The notes below the pieces were generated by a model, which was not told where the DNA came from, searched no databases, and saw only the letters and a program-made list of their open reading frames with translations. Positions 1 through 11,050 of a stretch of DNA of 64,000 nt are shown here, piece after piece. How positions within the stretch are numbered: the first letter of the stretch is position 1; each line of letters begins with the position of its first letter. Origin of the DNA: Hemicordylus capensis (taxonomy: Eukaryota > Chordata > Lepidosauria > Squamata > Cordylidae); the NCBI RefSeq assembly GCF_027244095.1, contig NC_069662.1:12178501-12242500 (forward strand). Direction: 5' to 3'. Both the position numbers and the translations under genes were made by a program.

Positions 1-312
1 CTGAACACCTGGTTTGCATATCACAATTCTAAGTAAATGTATTCTAATAGGATTCTATGGAATTGCTGAAGATTTAAATGCAGAAATTCCAGCAGACGCT
101 TGGGGGCAGCAAAGGGTAAGGGATGATTTATAAGATTAAGATGTTTGCTGAGATTTCTTGTCCGGTGGATTAACTGAATCCTGCAAGTTACATTCAGTCA
201 AGTAAGCCTGTGCTGAAAAGCCAAAGTAAAATACACTTTTCACTGTGGTGAAAAGCCAAAGTAAAATACACTTCCAGCCACTGGAGAGTTAGGTGGATCT
301 TGAATACAGATA

Positions 313-880
313 TTGGTCACCCCAGTCATAGAAGATGTAGGCCTAAAAATAATAATAATAACTAGCCGACCCCACACAGAGCATCTGTGTGCTCTTTGGG
401 GACGGCAGTTGCCCCTTCCCTGCCACCTTCTGCCCCAGTCTCTCCTGTCCTCTCCCCAACCTTATGCCCAGGTCTGCACCGCTAGCACACTTTCCTTCCC
501 CACCGGGCGCCCGCCCAGGCTCCTCTTGGGCACGGCTCCACTGCCCGCCTCCTCTCACCCCTGCCTCTTCCTGGCCGCCAAGCCGCTGCTCACCACAGCC
601 AGCCCGGACCCACCGCCGCTGCCTCACCATGGCCGGCCCGGCTCGAGCTGCCTCTCCTCACCACCACTGCCGCCTCCCCCTCCTTGCCACCGCCCGCTTC
701 TGCCCCCCCTTTCTCCCCCCTCCCAGCGACCAGGCCTGGACCTGCCTCCACCACTGCTTCTGCCCCCCACCACTTTCTTCCCCCACCCCAAGCGACGGGG
801 CCTGTGCCTGCCTCTGCCGCCACATTTCCACCCACCAAACATCCCCGCACATCCCCAGTTGGCTTAGTGAAATAATTATA
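313..880 (-). mobile_element. Helitron-like non-autonomous element with pyrimidine-rich interior
   Basis: Read on the minus strand, the element ends with a hairpin (ACACAGA..TCTGTGT type), a short spacer and CTAG followed by T (CTAG at 362-365), a Helitron-type 3' terminus. The same terminal sequence occurs at about 10436-10463. The interior (about 390-840) is C/T-rich low-complexity sequence, which explains the long proline-rich open frames. The 5' end is not defined. The rest of 1-1440 shows no gene. Confidence 0.5.
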
Positions 881-1446
881 TAGATAGATAATGGTGAATC
901 TGATCCAATCCAACATAGAAATTGTCACGAAGGCCAATGTGACCCCCGCAAAACTGAAGTGTTGGATCCGGAATCCAATACTTCCTGAGATTCCTGTTGG
1001 ACCCGAATTAATTGGCCACTAACCTAAGAGACAGCACACTGGCCATTTAACTGAGGTCCAACAGCAATGTTAGAACTTTCAGAATGAACTCATTCTGATA
1101 ATATCCAACAAGGGAATGTGTGTCCAAACATGCCTATCGGACCAACATGACTGCACTGCCCTAGAACAGTGTTTCTTCCAGAAAGCTGTACTGGAGAGAC
1201 AAAGAACTCCCTGTATTATGACAACCACCCCAGGCATCCTCCCAGAACTGGGAAGCAGGCCATCCATGTTCACTGGGTGGCCTTGGAAGCCAGCCTTGAT
1301 AGTCTACCTGAGAAGGTTACTGAAGATAGAATTTGATTGTGTGTTTTAAACTACCTTGAGTCTTTCTAGATCCAATTAAGTATGTTTGTCCTTCCTTTGC
1401 TATGGGAACTAGACAAAGCATGAGCTACTGGCTAAAGAACAAATGT

Positions 1447-2016
1447 TTTATTGGTTGGGGGGGGAGTTGGGGGGGGGAGTATAAAAATTACAAAAACCAA
1501 ACTCAAAACATGGCTAAATAAATACAGATCTCCTATATACATGAAAAAGACAATGGAGCTTGCACTCAAGCAGCTGGAAGCCACAGAAGAGGAGCCCAAG
1601 GAACTTAAGTCTCCAAATGGAAGTGAAATGGGAGCTAGGCAAGTAACGGGATCAGCCTCCAACAGTGGAGACAAAGTGGGTGTTTGAGAGAAGAGTCATG
1701 GAAGGAAATGATACATCCCTCAATTCTTCAGACTGACTCATTAAGCCAAATTTTGTTACAGCAGTGGATTAAATCACAGGCCAGCACCTGTGGGAGGACA
1801 ATAGTTTAGAGAAGGAAAACAACAAGAAGGCGAATCCTCAGTCTGAGCAGACACTCTGCAATTCCCTCTTTCACACAGCTGCAATGCCTGAACATGTAAA
1901 GCTGGCCCAGCCAACGAGGTCATTGTAATTCTAGATCCTCTAAGAGGTAGCAGATACAGCCCAAAGGCCAAGCACCGCTGAGGAGGGGAGCAGCCTCCAC
2001 CTTGTCCTCCCTCCCT
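1447..2016 (-). promoter_or_regulatory. TTC5: Probable TTC5 3' UTR with AATAAA signal
   Basis: The stretch after the stop has no gene-like coding frame. AATAAA (minus strand) lies at 1447-1452, about 565 bases past the stop, and is the best polyadenylation signal found. G/T-rich sequence lies nearby. Confidence 0.5.
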
Positions 2017-2136
2017 TCATTCACTTTGTGCCTGGTATGCAACCGTAGCAGCAGCCTGGCTCTGAGATCCTTGCACCTTGCCATTCACCACCAGCAGGAG
2101 AGGGGTCTCCACTCGGATGCCAGAGAAAGAAAAACT
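2017..2136 (-). CDS. TTC5: TTC5 coding exon 10 and stop
   Basis: Residues 402-440 and TGA at 2017-2019. Encodes [20 protein letters not shown], then [19 protein letters not shown]. The acceptor is CTTTCCAG after a C-rich tract. Compared with mammals the junction reads GK-SFSF instead of GK-DYSF, so the start of this exon has changed while the frame is kept. Confidence 0.9.
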   Translation of the reverse strand, partial: SFSFSGIRVETPLLLVVNGKVQGSQSQAAATVAYQAQSE

Positions 2137-5100
2137 CTGGAAAGAAAGGGGGGGGGGAGTCAGTCAAAACAGGACCATACCAAATCCTACTGACGAATCC
2201 ATAAGAGTCCTGGAGTTTATCTGGCCATTTAAAGTTCTAAAAGTGTCATTAAAAATAAGGCCTTTTCCACATAATGCTTGCATGCCTTTTCTACCTAGAA
2301 TAGTCTCCCTGCCAAATGACTGATCTACGAGCGAGTCACAGCTGCAACAGAAGAAAAAAGTCATAGGCCACAGCGCTGGATGAGCCTTGCACTACTTACC
2401 CCTGCTTTAAGATTCTCTGTACATTCAAGTTATTCTGTGTTGCCTATCACAACATTTACATTGTCTCCTCGTGCACTCCAATTATATTGGTGCACATACA
2501 GGGCCGGTGCTAGGGGTTATGGCACCCCACCCCCAGTATTAATGGCAAGATATACCCACCCCACCCCCCTGGGCTTTTGCATGTGCGTATGTACCCAAGG
2601 TTTTCTTTAATGTCCGCTCAACTCATTTTAGTTCCCTATGAGGGCCCACTCTGGATGTGCGTGCACATCAGGAAGGCCCCACTCTGAATGTGCGTGCACA
2701 CTGCTTTGATACTGCCACCCAGAACAAAACTCATCTCAGCACACAGATGAAAAAAACTCAAGGGAATACTGTGGGAGAGAAAGGCAGCTTTAAAAAATCC
2801 CCATTAACTGATTTGCACAGTCTTATTTTGATGCAAGTCTCTTTAAAAAATCATTTATTCAGCAGCTTTAGGCCCTTATCGAATGGATTACTCAGCCTGC
2901 AAGATCCCAATGTTTAACATGCCCACTCCACTGGACCGCTGCCTGCCTCTGTCATGTCCTCCCCCCCCACATTCTTGTTGTGCCTGGCTGGATCCCTAGT
3001 TCCTCCTTCATCCTACTTTCCCCCCTTTCCTCTCCTCTATTCACCATTTCATACCTTGCTTCTCCCAGCCCTCACCCCATCCCCTTTCTCATGATCTCCC
3101 CCTTTTTGTCACTAGTTTTCTTAGTTCACATACATTGCCCTTGTTCTCTCTACTAGCTGCATGCTTGCTTTTTAAAATCCCAGTTTACTATCTTCATCCC
3201 CTTTTTGGTGAGAGTCAATCAGTAACCCACCCCACCCCTTTCCTTATCTCCCTCATCCCCCCCCCCATTTGATTTCTCATTTCACACATTGTACTTGTCC
3301 TCTTGCTTTTTTCTCATGCTTGCTTTTTAAAATCCCACTTTATTTTATCTTCATCTCCTTTTTGGTGAGAGTCAGCCAGCCAGCTGCCCCTTTCATTCTC
3401 ATCTCTTCGGTGTTTTTCATTTGATTTCTCAGCACTGTTGCTTTTGTTTATGTTGGTTGGTTTTGTTTATGTTGTTTCTTTTGCCTGCCTTCCTTCCTCA
3501 TTCCTCCCCTCTGTAGTAGTCAACAGTTAATGCATGCAGCACTCCAGTCAGAGCCAGGCAGTCAACCACTCGCCCTGCTGCCTGCCTCGTGTGTGTTTCT
3601 TTCAGCGGGGCTGGCTGCAGAGTCTTTCCTCTCATCACGCGAGAGACTGGAGAGATTCTGTGCACTGCACACAGCAGGCCCTGGCCAGGAGCAACCAGGC
3701 TGCCTGGGACTCAGGAGGCGGCAGGCAGGCAGCTGCCTGCCGTGGCTAGACCGAGTAGCTGCCCTCCCTGCCCCATGCCAAGAGAGATTGGTTGCTGCCT
3801 CAGTGGACACTGGCAGGGGACACTTTGACACCTGCGGTTCTTGCCTTGCAGCTTGGGGTGAGCACAAGGCGGTCTGCACTGTGGGCGCCCCTCAATGTTG
3901 GTGCCCCCCTGCGATGAGGTCCATGCTTACCGTGTTGTGCCAGCCCTGGGCACATAACCAAACTGGGAAGCAAAGGAGGGAAGGAGAGGCTAGACTGTAC
4001 TCACCTTGCCTTGATGCTGAATGTGATGGTGCCGAAGGTGAGGCTCAGGAATGGCTACCGAGTCCCCAATTAGGACGCCCCAGCTTTGAGCCATGTTGTA
4101 AACAGTAACAGCAAAACAGGGGCCCTCGGGGGAGTCAGTCAGGCCAAAAGTGCTGTGAGGAGCAGGCAAGAGGACAAGAAGTGTTAGAAAAGATCAGTGA
4201 GGTTGGTGGATGGTCAATCAAGTGGGAAGTTCGTTATTTGCATACAATGCTCCATTCAAGGAGCTGGCCATGACCTATAAAGCTCTCACACAAACTGGAC
4301 CCTACATATCCTTAACCTCAACCGAGAGTGCTCTATTATCAAACTTATCCAATCATTAAGGGCACAGAGAGACACTCTTGACAGTTTATCCTTGAGGGAT
4401 CTGCCTTCTCCTGGAGGTGCACCAGAGCCATAGTCTGAATGCATTTCGCAATCAATATAAAATCTTTCTTGCAATTTAGTGGCCTCCTGAGGGTTAAGAA
4501 GGGGTGTTTGTGTGAATTTAAGTGGATGTTAATTTAAATTAAGAATATTTTAACTATGTTTAAATAAACATTGATACCTAACCCAAGCTTCCAGATCAGT
4601 GCAAGACCTAAGCCCTAACAAAGAGGAATACAGTTAAGCAAGCAAGAAAATAAGGAAACTGTCACCAAAAAAAAAAAAAAGATTCTAATGGATGGGCAGA
4701 CACTCACAAGGGCACCTTCTCTTCTGTGGTGATGCTGAACAGCACCTTTCCCAGTACCACAGCACCTGTATTAACACCAGGCCGCAAGGCACTGAGAAGC
4801 CGATGTTCCAACTCCACCTTCTGACCCGAGGGGCCTTGGTAGTGTCCATCCCCACATGGGCCTAGATGGGTGGGGCGCAGGTTTCCTAGCATGCTTTGCA
4901 GCTTCTTGCCTTTCACCTTTCCCTGTGAGGGAGAAAGCAGAAGGGTTAATCACTGTGAAGGAGGGCAGTGGAAAGACAAGGAGACAAGTCTTGTCACCAC
5001 CATACCTTGTTTTCAAGGAGGCTGGTGAGCCTCTCTAGGAAATCTAAGAGCTGCTGCTCCCGCTGACGTGGTTCTGGCCAAGCTGGATCAAGGGCTGCAG

Positions 5101-8100
5101 CCCGTGCAAAACCCTCCAGAGCTTCCATGTAGTTTTCTTCATACTTATAAAGCTGCCCCAAAAGAAAACAGAGCAGATGGAACAAAGAGCAAAGACTCCT
5201 GGGAAACAGAAGTCCTAGTATTTTAAATAAGGCAGGAAGAAAAGGAAGGAAAAAACAGGAAAAAACCTGAATACCTATTTCTAGTTAAGACTATGAAGCA
5301 TAAAGCATTAGAGCTCTTGGATATTAGAAGGAGAGAACAGGTCAAATCATGGTTTGATTTAAGGACAGAGTACTCCCTGGCCGATCAAACACCGATTAGC
5401 CACTACCATACTGCACCACACTTCTTCCCATCAATACTCACTGTGGCTCGGTTGAGATGCAGGTCTGGATTACATGACGCATTGGGATCTACCTTCTCCT
5501 ACAAAAGAAGGCCAAGAGAAGAACATGAGCACCCACACTTGCTTCCTCCATGCATGGAAGTTTCTAAGAGGCATTCTTTCTCCCCCAAGTACCTCTTCCA
5601 GGACACTTACTCACTTTAGCTTAGGGCTGTCCTATCTCAGGGCTGCGGGTAGGTCAACTGCAATTTTATGTAGGATAGAGGGATTACCATCCACCCCTAA
5701 TTGAGAGGGGCTAGGATGTGTATTCATAAATGGCTCAACAGTAAGTCAGAACAGATCACTGACTTCTATTACCATCTTTATCCTGTTTGGTCTGGCATGC
5801 AAGATCATCCCCAGAAAAGTTACATTGGTAACTCGTTTCCACATACGCTGTTCCACCAGTTTACATGCACACAGAATGATTTCAAAAAGTTATTACATGG
5901 AGGAGCAAGTGTTTTTATTATTATTATTATTATTATTACATTTATATCCCGCTCTTCCTCCAAGGAGCCCAGAGCGGTGTACTACATACTTGAGTTTCTC
6001 TTTCACAACGACCCTGTGAAGTAGGTTAGGCTGAGAGAGAAGTGACTGGCCCAGAGTCACCCAGCTAGTTTCATGGCTGAATGGGAATTTGAACTCGGGT
6101 CTCCCTGGTCCTAGTCCAGCACTCTAACCACTACACCATGGATGAACTGCTATTATCCATACCAAGCTACTGTGGCCTTAATTTTTGTCTGCTGGACCTT
6201 TTCCCTTTGTTGGTGTGCAGGAGAGAAAGCAAGGCTGAAGTGTGTTCTGGGACGAGAAGAGAAGAGTGCCCTGGGGACACTTTCCTTCTTCTCCTCTGCA
6301 CACCTGCCCATGTCTTTTGAGGCAGAATAACTATATGGACATGGTAAAAAATGCACCCTTTCAGTGCACTCTTTCTCTCGCTCCTGTGTAAATAATGTCA
6401 CAAACTCCCCACACTCTTCTCAGGATTTGAACCTAGGGTCCCCACCATCCAAACCCAACACTACCTTAATGCCTGGCAATATAAAGTTATCCACAGAGGC
6501 CTAACATGGCCCACCAACCCCTCTTCCCCACACCATAGCCTGCTCTAGAGTCCCCTCGGGCACCTACTGCTTGAGCATAGGCACTCAGCGCCTGCTGCGA
6601 GATCTTGGGATTCTGCCCTGAATTGAAGAACAATGAGAGGTAGGCATTGCCCAGAACATCTGTGGAACACAGAGAACAGAGTTAGCAAGTTGCCTGCCAG
6701 TTCCCTTCTCTCTTATAGCCTACCCCTCCTTAAGATTTGTTAAAGAGAACACTGCAGACTCACACCAAGAGCGGCCATCACGCACGTCCATCTGGACGGC
6801 CAGCTTAGCCTGCTTCACACTGTCCATCACATTTTGCGCATGCTCATCGGCAGAATTTGTGCGCAACTGTCGTAGCACCATAGAGAGGTTCTGCAGGGAG
6901 GCCTTGTTCTTGCACTAAAGAGGAGGGAGAAAAGAAACATTCTCAGCTAAAATAAGGAGGCAGAACAAGACTTCCACATTAACTAAGACTTCACATCCCA
7001 TCTCAGACATGACCCTATTCACTTCCTGAGGGTACTCCTTAGGACATACCCTTCAGCTGAAGGAAGCTTGCTTGATCGCTGTAACTGTGCAATTACATCA
7101 GAAAATCCAGAACGAGTTCCAAGCAACCCTTCAAACTAAAATCTTCCTCCCACTGAGAAGATCTGGGGAAGCTTACATGGCTGAGTGCACCAGAGAAGCA
7201 GGTATGGGCAGCAGAGATATCACCCTTTTTCCAGTAAACCTCTCCTAATTGATTCCAGGCCTCCACAAGTTCTGGGTCCAGCTTGACAGCTTTGGAAAGC
7301 AGCTCTTCAGCCTGGGCATTATAATCTGGAGAAACATTCAAGACCTTTCCCTTCAGCATCAGCATATGAGCTCGTCCCTTGGAAAGGCCTGGAAAAATAG
7401 AAAGCGTTACAGGTCTATGAAATGCACTTGTCATTGTGCAGGAAGTTCAGTTTCTGAGATGACACAATCAGTGTTCCCTCAAACAGGGATTTGCAGATGT
7501 TGTTGACTAAAACTCCCAGAATCTCCCACTGGAACATAGGAAGCTGCCATACACTGAGTCAGACTATTGGTCTATCTGCTCAGTATTATCTTCAGAGACT
7601 GGCAGCGGCTTCTCCAAGGTTGCAGGCAGGAATCTCTCTCAGCCCTGTCTTGGAGAAGCCAGAGAGGGAACTTGAAACCATCTGCTCTTCCCAGAGCGGC
7701 TTCATCCCCTGAGGGGAATATCTTCCAGTGCTCACACATCAAGTCTCCCTTTCATATGCAACCAGGGCGGACCCTGCTTAGCTATGGGGACAAGTCATGC
7801 TTGCTACGACAAGACCAGCTCTCCTCTCCTCTCCTCTCCTCTCACTGCAATGGCTTTTGCTTGGGGATTATGAGAGTTGTAGTCAACAACATCTGGGAAT
7901 CCTTGTTAGAGGGAACACTGGACCCAATAACAAGAGCAAGATTTGTTTACAAAGTGCAGAAAAGTGTGAACTGCAGCAGATGGTTTAAAAGAAAGCTATA
8001 GAACAATTTTAGGTAGCATGAGAGAGCAAAGAATACTGGAGGGTATACAGGATGAAGAAATGTTTTCTGGGAATTACCTTCAGTAGCTTCCATCTGTTGC

Positions 8101-9321
8101 AGAGTCCGTTCCATCTCCTTCTGTACATCCTGCTGCTTTTTGCCAGCATCCTCCACCTTGTGGCTCTCAAAATAATGGTCCCGGAAATGGTACAATTGGT
8201 CAACCAGCTCCTATCAAGAAGTTGCCAAACAGGGAATGTTACTATCAGAAATACACCATATACTGACACACCAATGCTCCATTCTCTTGGAAGGGAGCAC
8301 ACAACTCAGTGCATAAGTGTACTAGACATATCTACTGATATTGTGATTTTCATGGACAGTGATTGAGAGACACCAGAAGTGTAGAACCGGGCCATAACAA
8401 GGTACTTATTCCTCCGCTGTTTCCCCCATCCAGCTTCTGAGAGCCTAGTGCCAGTTATGGAAAGGAGCAGGCTTTCATCTAAGGCAGGACTGACCTCTTC
8501 AAACTGCTTTCATTAGCTAAACTCTAAATTTTGTGAAGTAATAAGGGGGAAAGTAGTTACTAAGCACTAAAGAAGAAATAAGTGCTTTTCTCTCACCACT
8601 GAGTAACCACAGCCTACTTTTAGGGAATAGGCCTTCCAACCTTAAGGGATGGCTTCTAAACTTCTGTGAACTCCAGCAATCTGCAAGGCTTTAATCATAC
8701 TGCACATCACATAATATATCCTCGGGAATAGAACCTGGACAGTTCTATGTTCTGTGAAATCTAATTTTTCTTATAACCCCCAAGTAACATTGAAACTAGG
8801 GGAAACCTGAGAAGAAACAAGAAGGGGCTGAGTTTCAGCAATCAAACGGGGGGCGGAGATCTTTACTCTGCACAGGTTCTTCTAATCCTCCTCAGCGTTC
8901 CCGTAGCTCCCAAATCACAATCCTCCATTTATCTCCAAATCACTTCCCGCATTGCCCGATATATTGTAATCCTAGAGCATATTTTAAGGTTGTTTGAGGA
9001 GTAAATTAGATTAGGCGACACAGCTGATCACAAGCGTCTTTCTGCACCCCCGGGAACTGCTGTTCTGCTTCGCTGATTCCTTGGTTTCTCAATGTTTCTA
9101 CGTTCTGTGCGTGTGAATCCTGGCACAAACTACACTTGCACAGAGCAAACAAAGAGCTCAATCGTGGGGTGGGCGAGTCTCTGCAGTTCGGAAAGCATAC
9201 CAGCTTGGGTGGCAGCCAAAAATAAAAACGCAAGCGTGCGACGAAAACGAGAACGATCCTTTGCACTCCCTACCTGTAAGCTTTGTCGGACTTGTGGGCT
9301 ATCTTCTTCTTCCTCAGCCAT
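2017..9321 (-). CDS. TTC5: TTC5 (tetratricopeptide repeat protein 5 / STRAP), whole gene, 10 coding exons
   Basis: Joining ten exons (9321-9274, 8210-8078, 7388-7177, 6914-6764, 6659-6568, 5498-5442, 5152-5006, 4922-4708, 4152-4005, 2136-2017) gives 1,323 nt, 440 codons plus stop, the length I recall for human TTC5. All junctions are AG/GT and in phase. Landmarks are MAEEEED at the start, the TPR region (residues about 17-260, with [16 protein letters not shown] and [19 protein letters not shown]), and a C-terminal OB-fold-like domain (about 281-440, with [15 protein letters not shown] and [13 protein letters not shown]). From family knowledge, TTC5 is a p300/JMY co-factor in the p53 response and reads nascent tubulin N-termini to trigger tubulin mRNA decay. 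It lies head-to-tail with CCNB1IP1, as in mammals. The gene looks intact. Its last intron hosts a hAT element and its second intron a foldback element with a SINE inside. Confidence 0.96.
2499..3948. mobile_element. hAT-type element, about 1.45 kb, non-autonomous
   Basis: The left end is CAGGGCCGGTGC and the right end CCAGCCCTG, an imperfect terminal inverted repeat. The flanks are TGCACATA (2491-2498) and GGCACATA (3949-3956), a 7-of-8 match to an 8-bp hAT target duplication. No transposase is visible; the interior is CT-rich (2930-3500) followed by GC-rich sequence. It sits in the last intron of TTC5, and its right end is about 50 bases from exon 9. Confidence 0.75.
4005..4152 (-). CDS. TTC5: TTC5 coding exon 9
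   Basis: Residues 352-401. Encodes [20 protein letters not shown] and [18 protein letters not shown]. Acceptor CTCCTCACAG, donor GTGAGT after GGCAAG. Confidence 0.95.
4245..4500 (+). mobile_element. Decayed LINE 3' coding remnant (L2/CR1-like)
   Basis: Plus-strand translation gives fragments such as [20 protein letters not shown] and a following FRNQYKIF, resembling the far C-terminus of L2/CR1 reverse-transcriptase polyproteins (ALxGLGPxYL). It is short, with stops, and lies in TTC5 intron 8. Confidence 0.4.
4708..4922 (-). CDS. TTC5: TTC5 coding exon 8 (start of OB-fold region)
   Basis: Residues 281-351 plus two bases. Encodes [19 protein letters not shown] and [20 protein letters not shown]. 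Acceptor CCTCACAG, donor GTGAGT after CCCTT. The split Phe codon is completed by exon 9. Confidence 0.95.
5006..5152 (-). CDS. TTC5: TTC5 coding exon 7 (TPR)
   Basis: Residues 232-280. Encodes [18 protein letters not shown] and [19 protein letters not shown]. Acceptor TGGGGCAG, donor GTATGG. Confidence 0.95.
5442..5498 (-). CDS. TTC5: TTC5 coding exon 6 (19 codons)
   Basis: Short in-phase exon encoding [19 protein letters not shown]. Acceptor TTTTGTAG, donor GTGAGT. Its identity rests on strong similarity to the mammalian sequence at the same place. Confidence 0.93.
5905..6142 (-). mobile_element. tRNA-derived SINE with LINE-like tail
   Basis: Minus strand starts near 6142 with a tRNA-like head (GTGGTTAGAGTGCTGGACTA, then GGTTCAAAT-type B box) and ends in a tail ATATAAATGTAA with a (TAA)n run at 5912-5940. 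The same family appears decayed at 15733-15800 and 17970-18185. It lies in TTC5 intron 5. Confidence 0.7.
6568..6659 (-). CDS. TTC5: TTC5 coding exon 5
   Basis: Residues 182-212. Encodes [18 protein letters not shown], then [12 protein letters not shown]. Acceptor TTCCACAG, donor GTAGGT. Confidence 0.93.
6764..6914 (-). CDS. TTC5: TTC5 coding exon 4
   Basis: Residues 132-181 plus one base. Encodes [19 protein letters not shown], then [21 protein letters not shown] placed the end at 6764 (donor GTGAGT) rather than at the alternative GT two bases earlier, because only this choice gives TAT (Tyr) across the junction, as in the family (SWYVLGN). Confidence 0.93.
7177..7388 (-). CDS. TTC5: TTC5 coding exon 3 (TPR)
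   Basis: Residues 61-131. Contains [19 protein letters not shown] and [12 protein letters not shown], a near-identical TPR segment of TTC5. Acceptor TTTTTCCAG, donor GTAAGC. Confidence 0.96.
7469..7920. mobile_element. hAT-type foldback MITE, interrupted by a SINE
   Basis: The left arm (7469-7530) starts CAGTGTTCCCTC. The right arm (about 7846-7920) ends GAGGGAACACTG and pairs with it. Flanks GACACAAT (7461-7468) and GACCCAAT (7921-7928) match at 7 of 8 positions, an 8-bp hAT target duplication. A 5S/tRNA-like SINE sits in the loop. The same family occurs complete at 62620-62758. Confidence 0.8.
7531..7845 (-). mobile_element. 5S-rRNA/tRNA-like SINE
   Basis: On the minus strand this reads from TGCTTGTCCCC and TAAGCAGGGTC to a tail GACTCAGTGTATGGCAGCTT. 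It belongs to a family with copies at about 12750, 23210, 28840, 54119, 59441 and 61030. It is inserted inside the foldback element of TTC5 intron 2, so it is younger than that element. Confidence 0.75.
8078..8210 (-). CDS. TTC5: TTC5 coding exon 2
   Basis: Residues 17-60 plus one base. Encodes [16 protein letters not shown], then [16 protein letters not shown], close to the mammalian protein. The acceptor is TTGATAG and the donor GTAATT. Confidence 0.94.
9274..9321 (-). CDS. TTC5: TTC5 coding exon 1
   Basis: Encodes residues 1-16 ([16 protein letters not shown]). The acidic start matches the TTC5 N-terminus, and CAG is followed directly by a GTAGGG donor. The ATG at 9321 is the only methionine that joins in phase to exon 2. 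Confidence 0.9.
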
Positions 9322-10130
9322 GATTGCTCTGGCCCTCCCTTTCCTGCCATTCTCTTACTTACAATTACAATACAGACCCCCCCCGAAAGACCTACAGGGA
9401 CATCTAGAGGTCTGGAGGCCACATTACAATGCAAGAACTTCGGATAGCTGTTTCCTTCCTTGCACAAAGAGAAAGACACTCTAAGAAGTTGGTTCCCTTC
9501 ACGGGGGAAAGATGCTCTGAAACTGAAATCTCAGAAGAACTTTACCCAGGATGCCAGAATTTTTGAAATCAAGCGCTGACGATCCTAAACCCAAGTTTAG
9601 GGAACAAATTGCTAGCCGTTAGGGAATAGTAAGAACATTCAGAGACCACCACATCACAGCTGAATGTATTAGAATAAATTATGATCTTGCAAATTGACAC
9701 ATCTTGGGCTACATTACACACCTAGACTGTTTTCACTCATCATGACACAAAGAGTCCAATCCTATGTAGAGTTAGGCAGACGTAAGCCCATTCTTAAAGC
9801 AGGCTGTATGAACCTAACACTGCATACCATCCAGCTGTAAAAACACCTTTGACACTCTGTATGTGATGTCACTTTCCCAACTACTAAATTAACAGCTTCT
9901 CATTCTTAATACAGACTATGTACCTTTCAGCCCATCTTCTATTAGCATTGGAGTTGTAATACAGAACCAGGTGATTCATGTGAATGCACAGTATCATAGA
10001 GACTGGAAAGGACCCAAAGGTTATCCAATTCAGGCTGCAGAGTGACCCAGGAGCACTCATAAATCAGACCTAATGAAAGTGAAATTCAATTTAAGTGAAA
10101 TAACCTATATAATCTTCTTCTATATATTTA
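9322..10130. other. TTC5 upstream region, no gene seen
   Basis: This holds the presumed TTC5 promoter and 5' leader immediately upstream of 9321, but no TATA box or strong CpG cluster is clear. The rest is unique-looking sequence with no convincing coding frame. Confidence 0.4.
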
Positions 10131-10463
10131 TTTCTCTAAGCCAGGCCATGTGTGGGGATGTAGCAGAAAGGAGGCAATTGGCTGACAGTGGCTGGAGGAA
10201 AGGAGGCGATTGGCTGACAGCATGCAAGAGTTCAGAAAGCAAGAAGGCAGCAGCTGGAGAGAAGTGTGGGTGGCTGCTTCGGATGTGAAGCAGGGAGTGG
10301 GGGGAGAGAGTGAGCGAGCGATTTATGTGGAGGAGAGCAAGAGAGTTGTGGGGGTGAGAGCAAGCAAGAGAGTTATGGGGGGGAGAGCGAGTGAGAGAGT
10401 TGAGTGGGGGATGCCACAGGCTCAGTGCATGACCACACAGATGCTGTGTGGGGTCAGCTAGTT
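10131..10463 (+). mobile_element. Helitron-like non-autonomous element, copy 1
   Basis: It starts TCTCTAAGCCAGGCC and ends with an ACACAG-ATG-CTGTGT hairpin, a spacer and CTAG before T. The interior carries GA-rich repeats (GAGAGCAAGAGAGTT type). A second element begins 10 bases later with the matching start TCTCCAAGACGGCC. The same 3' end is seen inverted at 362. Confidence 0.5.
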
Positions 10464-10471
10464 AATAATTA

Positions 10472-11050
10472 ATTCTCCAAGACGGCCCATGTGTGGGGAC
10501 GCGGCAGAAAGGACGTGAATGGCGGACAGAGGGGGAGAGAGTTCCAGAGCAGCAGGGAGTTTGGCAGGTGGCTGGAAAGCAGTTTGACAGTTGGCAGGCG
10601 GGTGGGGGGGGGTGCCGTGAAGTGGCAGGGAGCAGGGAGCTCAGAGGCTGGCAGGCGAGTGGGTGGCGGGCCCTGGCAGTGGCAGGGGGAAGCAAGGACT
10701 GAGAGACAGAGACAGAAAGACTGAGGAGAGAGAGAATCGCAGGAGAAAGAGAGCGGGAGAGGGCTGTGGGGAGAGAGAGAGCTGGGGGGGGCAGAGAGCG
10801 AGCAAGAGAGTTGTTAGGGGCAGAGAGCAAGCGAGAGAGTTGTGGGGGCAAAGAGTGAACGAGAGAGTTGGGGGCAGAGAGCAAGCGAGAGTTGGGGTGC
10901 AGAGAGTGAGCAAGAGAGTTAGGGGGAGAGAGTGAGAGAGTTGGAGGGAGCACAAGTGAGAGTTGTGGGTGAGAGCAAGTGAGAGAGTTGGTGAGGTGAG
11001 AGCGAGTGAGAGAGTTGTGGGGGGAGAGCGAGCGAGTTGTGGCCAGATCT
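10472..11050 (+). mobile_element. Helitron-like element, copy 2, with GA-rich minisatellite
   Basis: The 5' end matches copy 1 (CATGTGTGGGGAC..GGCAGAAAGGA). From about 10780 to 11040 it is a degenerate tandem array of 20-30-bp units built on GAGAGAGTTGTGGGGGCAGA. No clear 3' terminus was found. Long open frames on both strands here follow from the repeat composition. Confidence 0.45.

Noticed and set aside
313-883. Long proline-rich open frames
   Set aside because: They follow from a C/T-rich low-complexity tract inside a Helitron-like element; overlapping frames on both strands are open for the same reason.
3530-4108. 192-codon plus-strand frame
   Set aside because: It spans the right end of a hAT element and the antisense of TTC5 exon 9.
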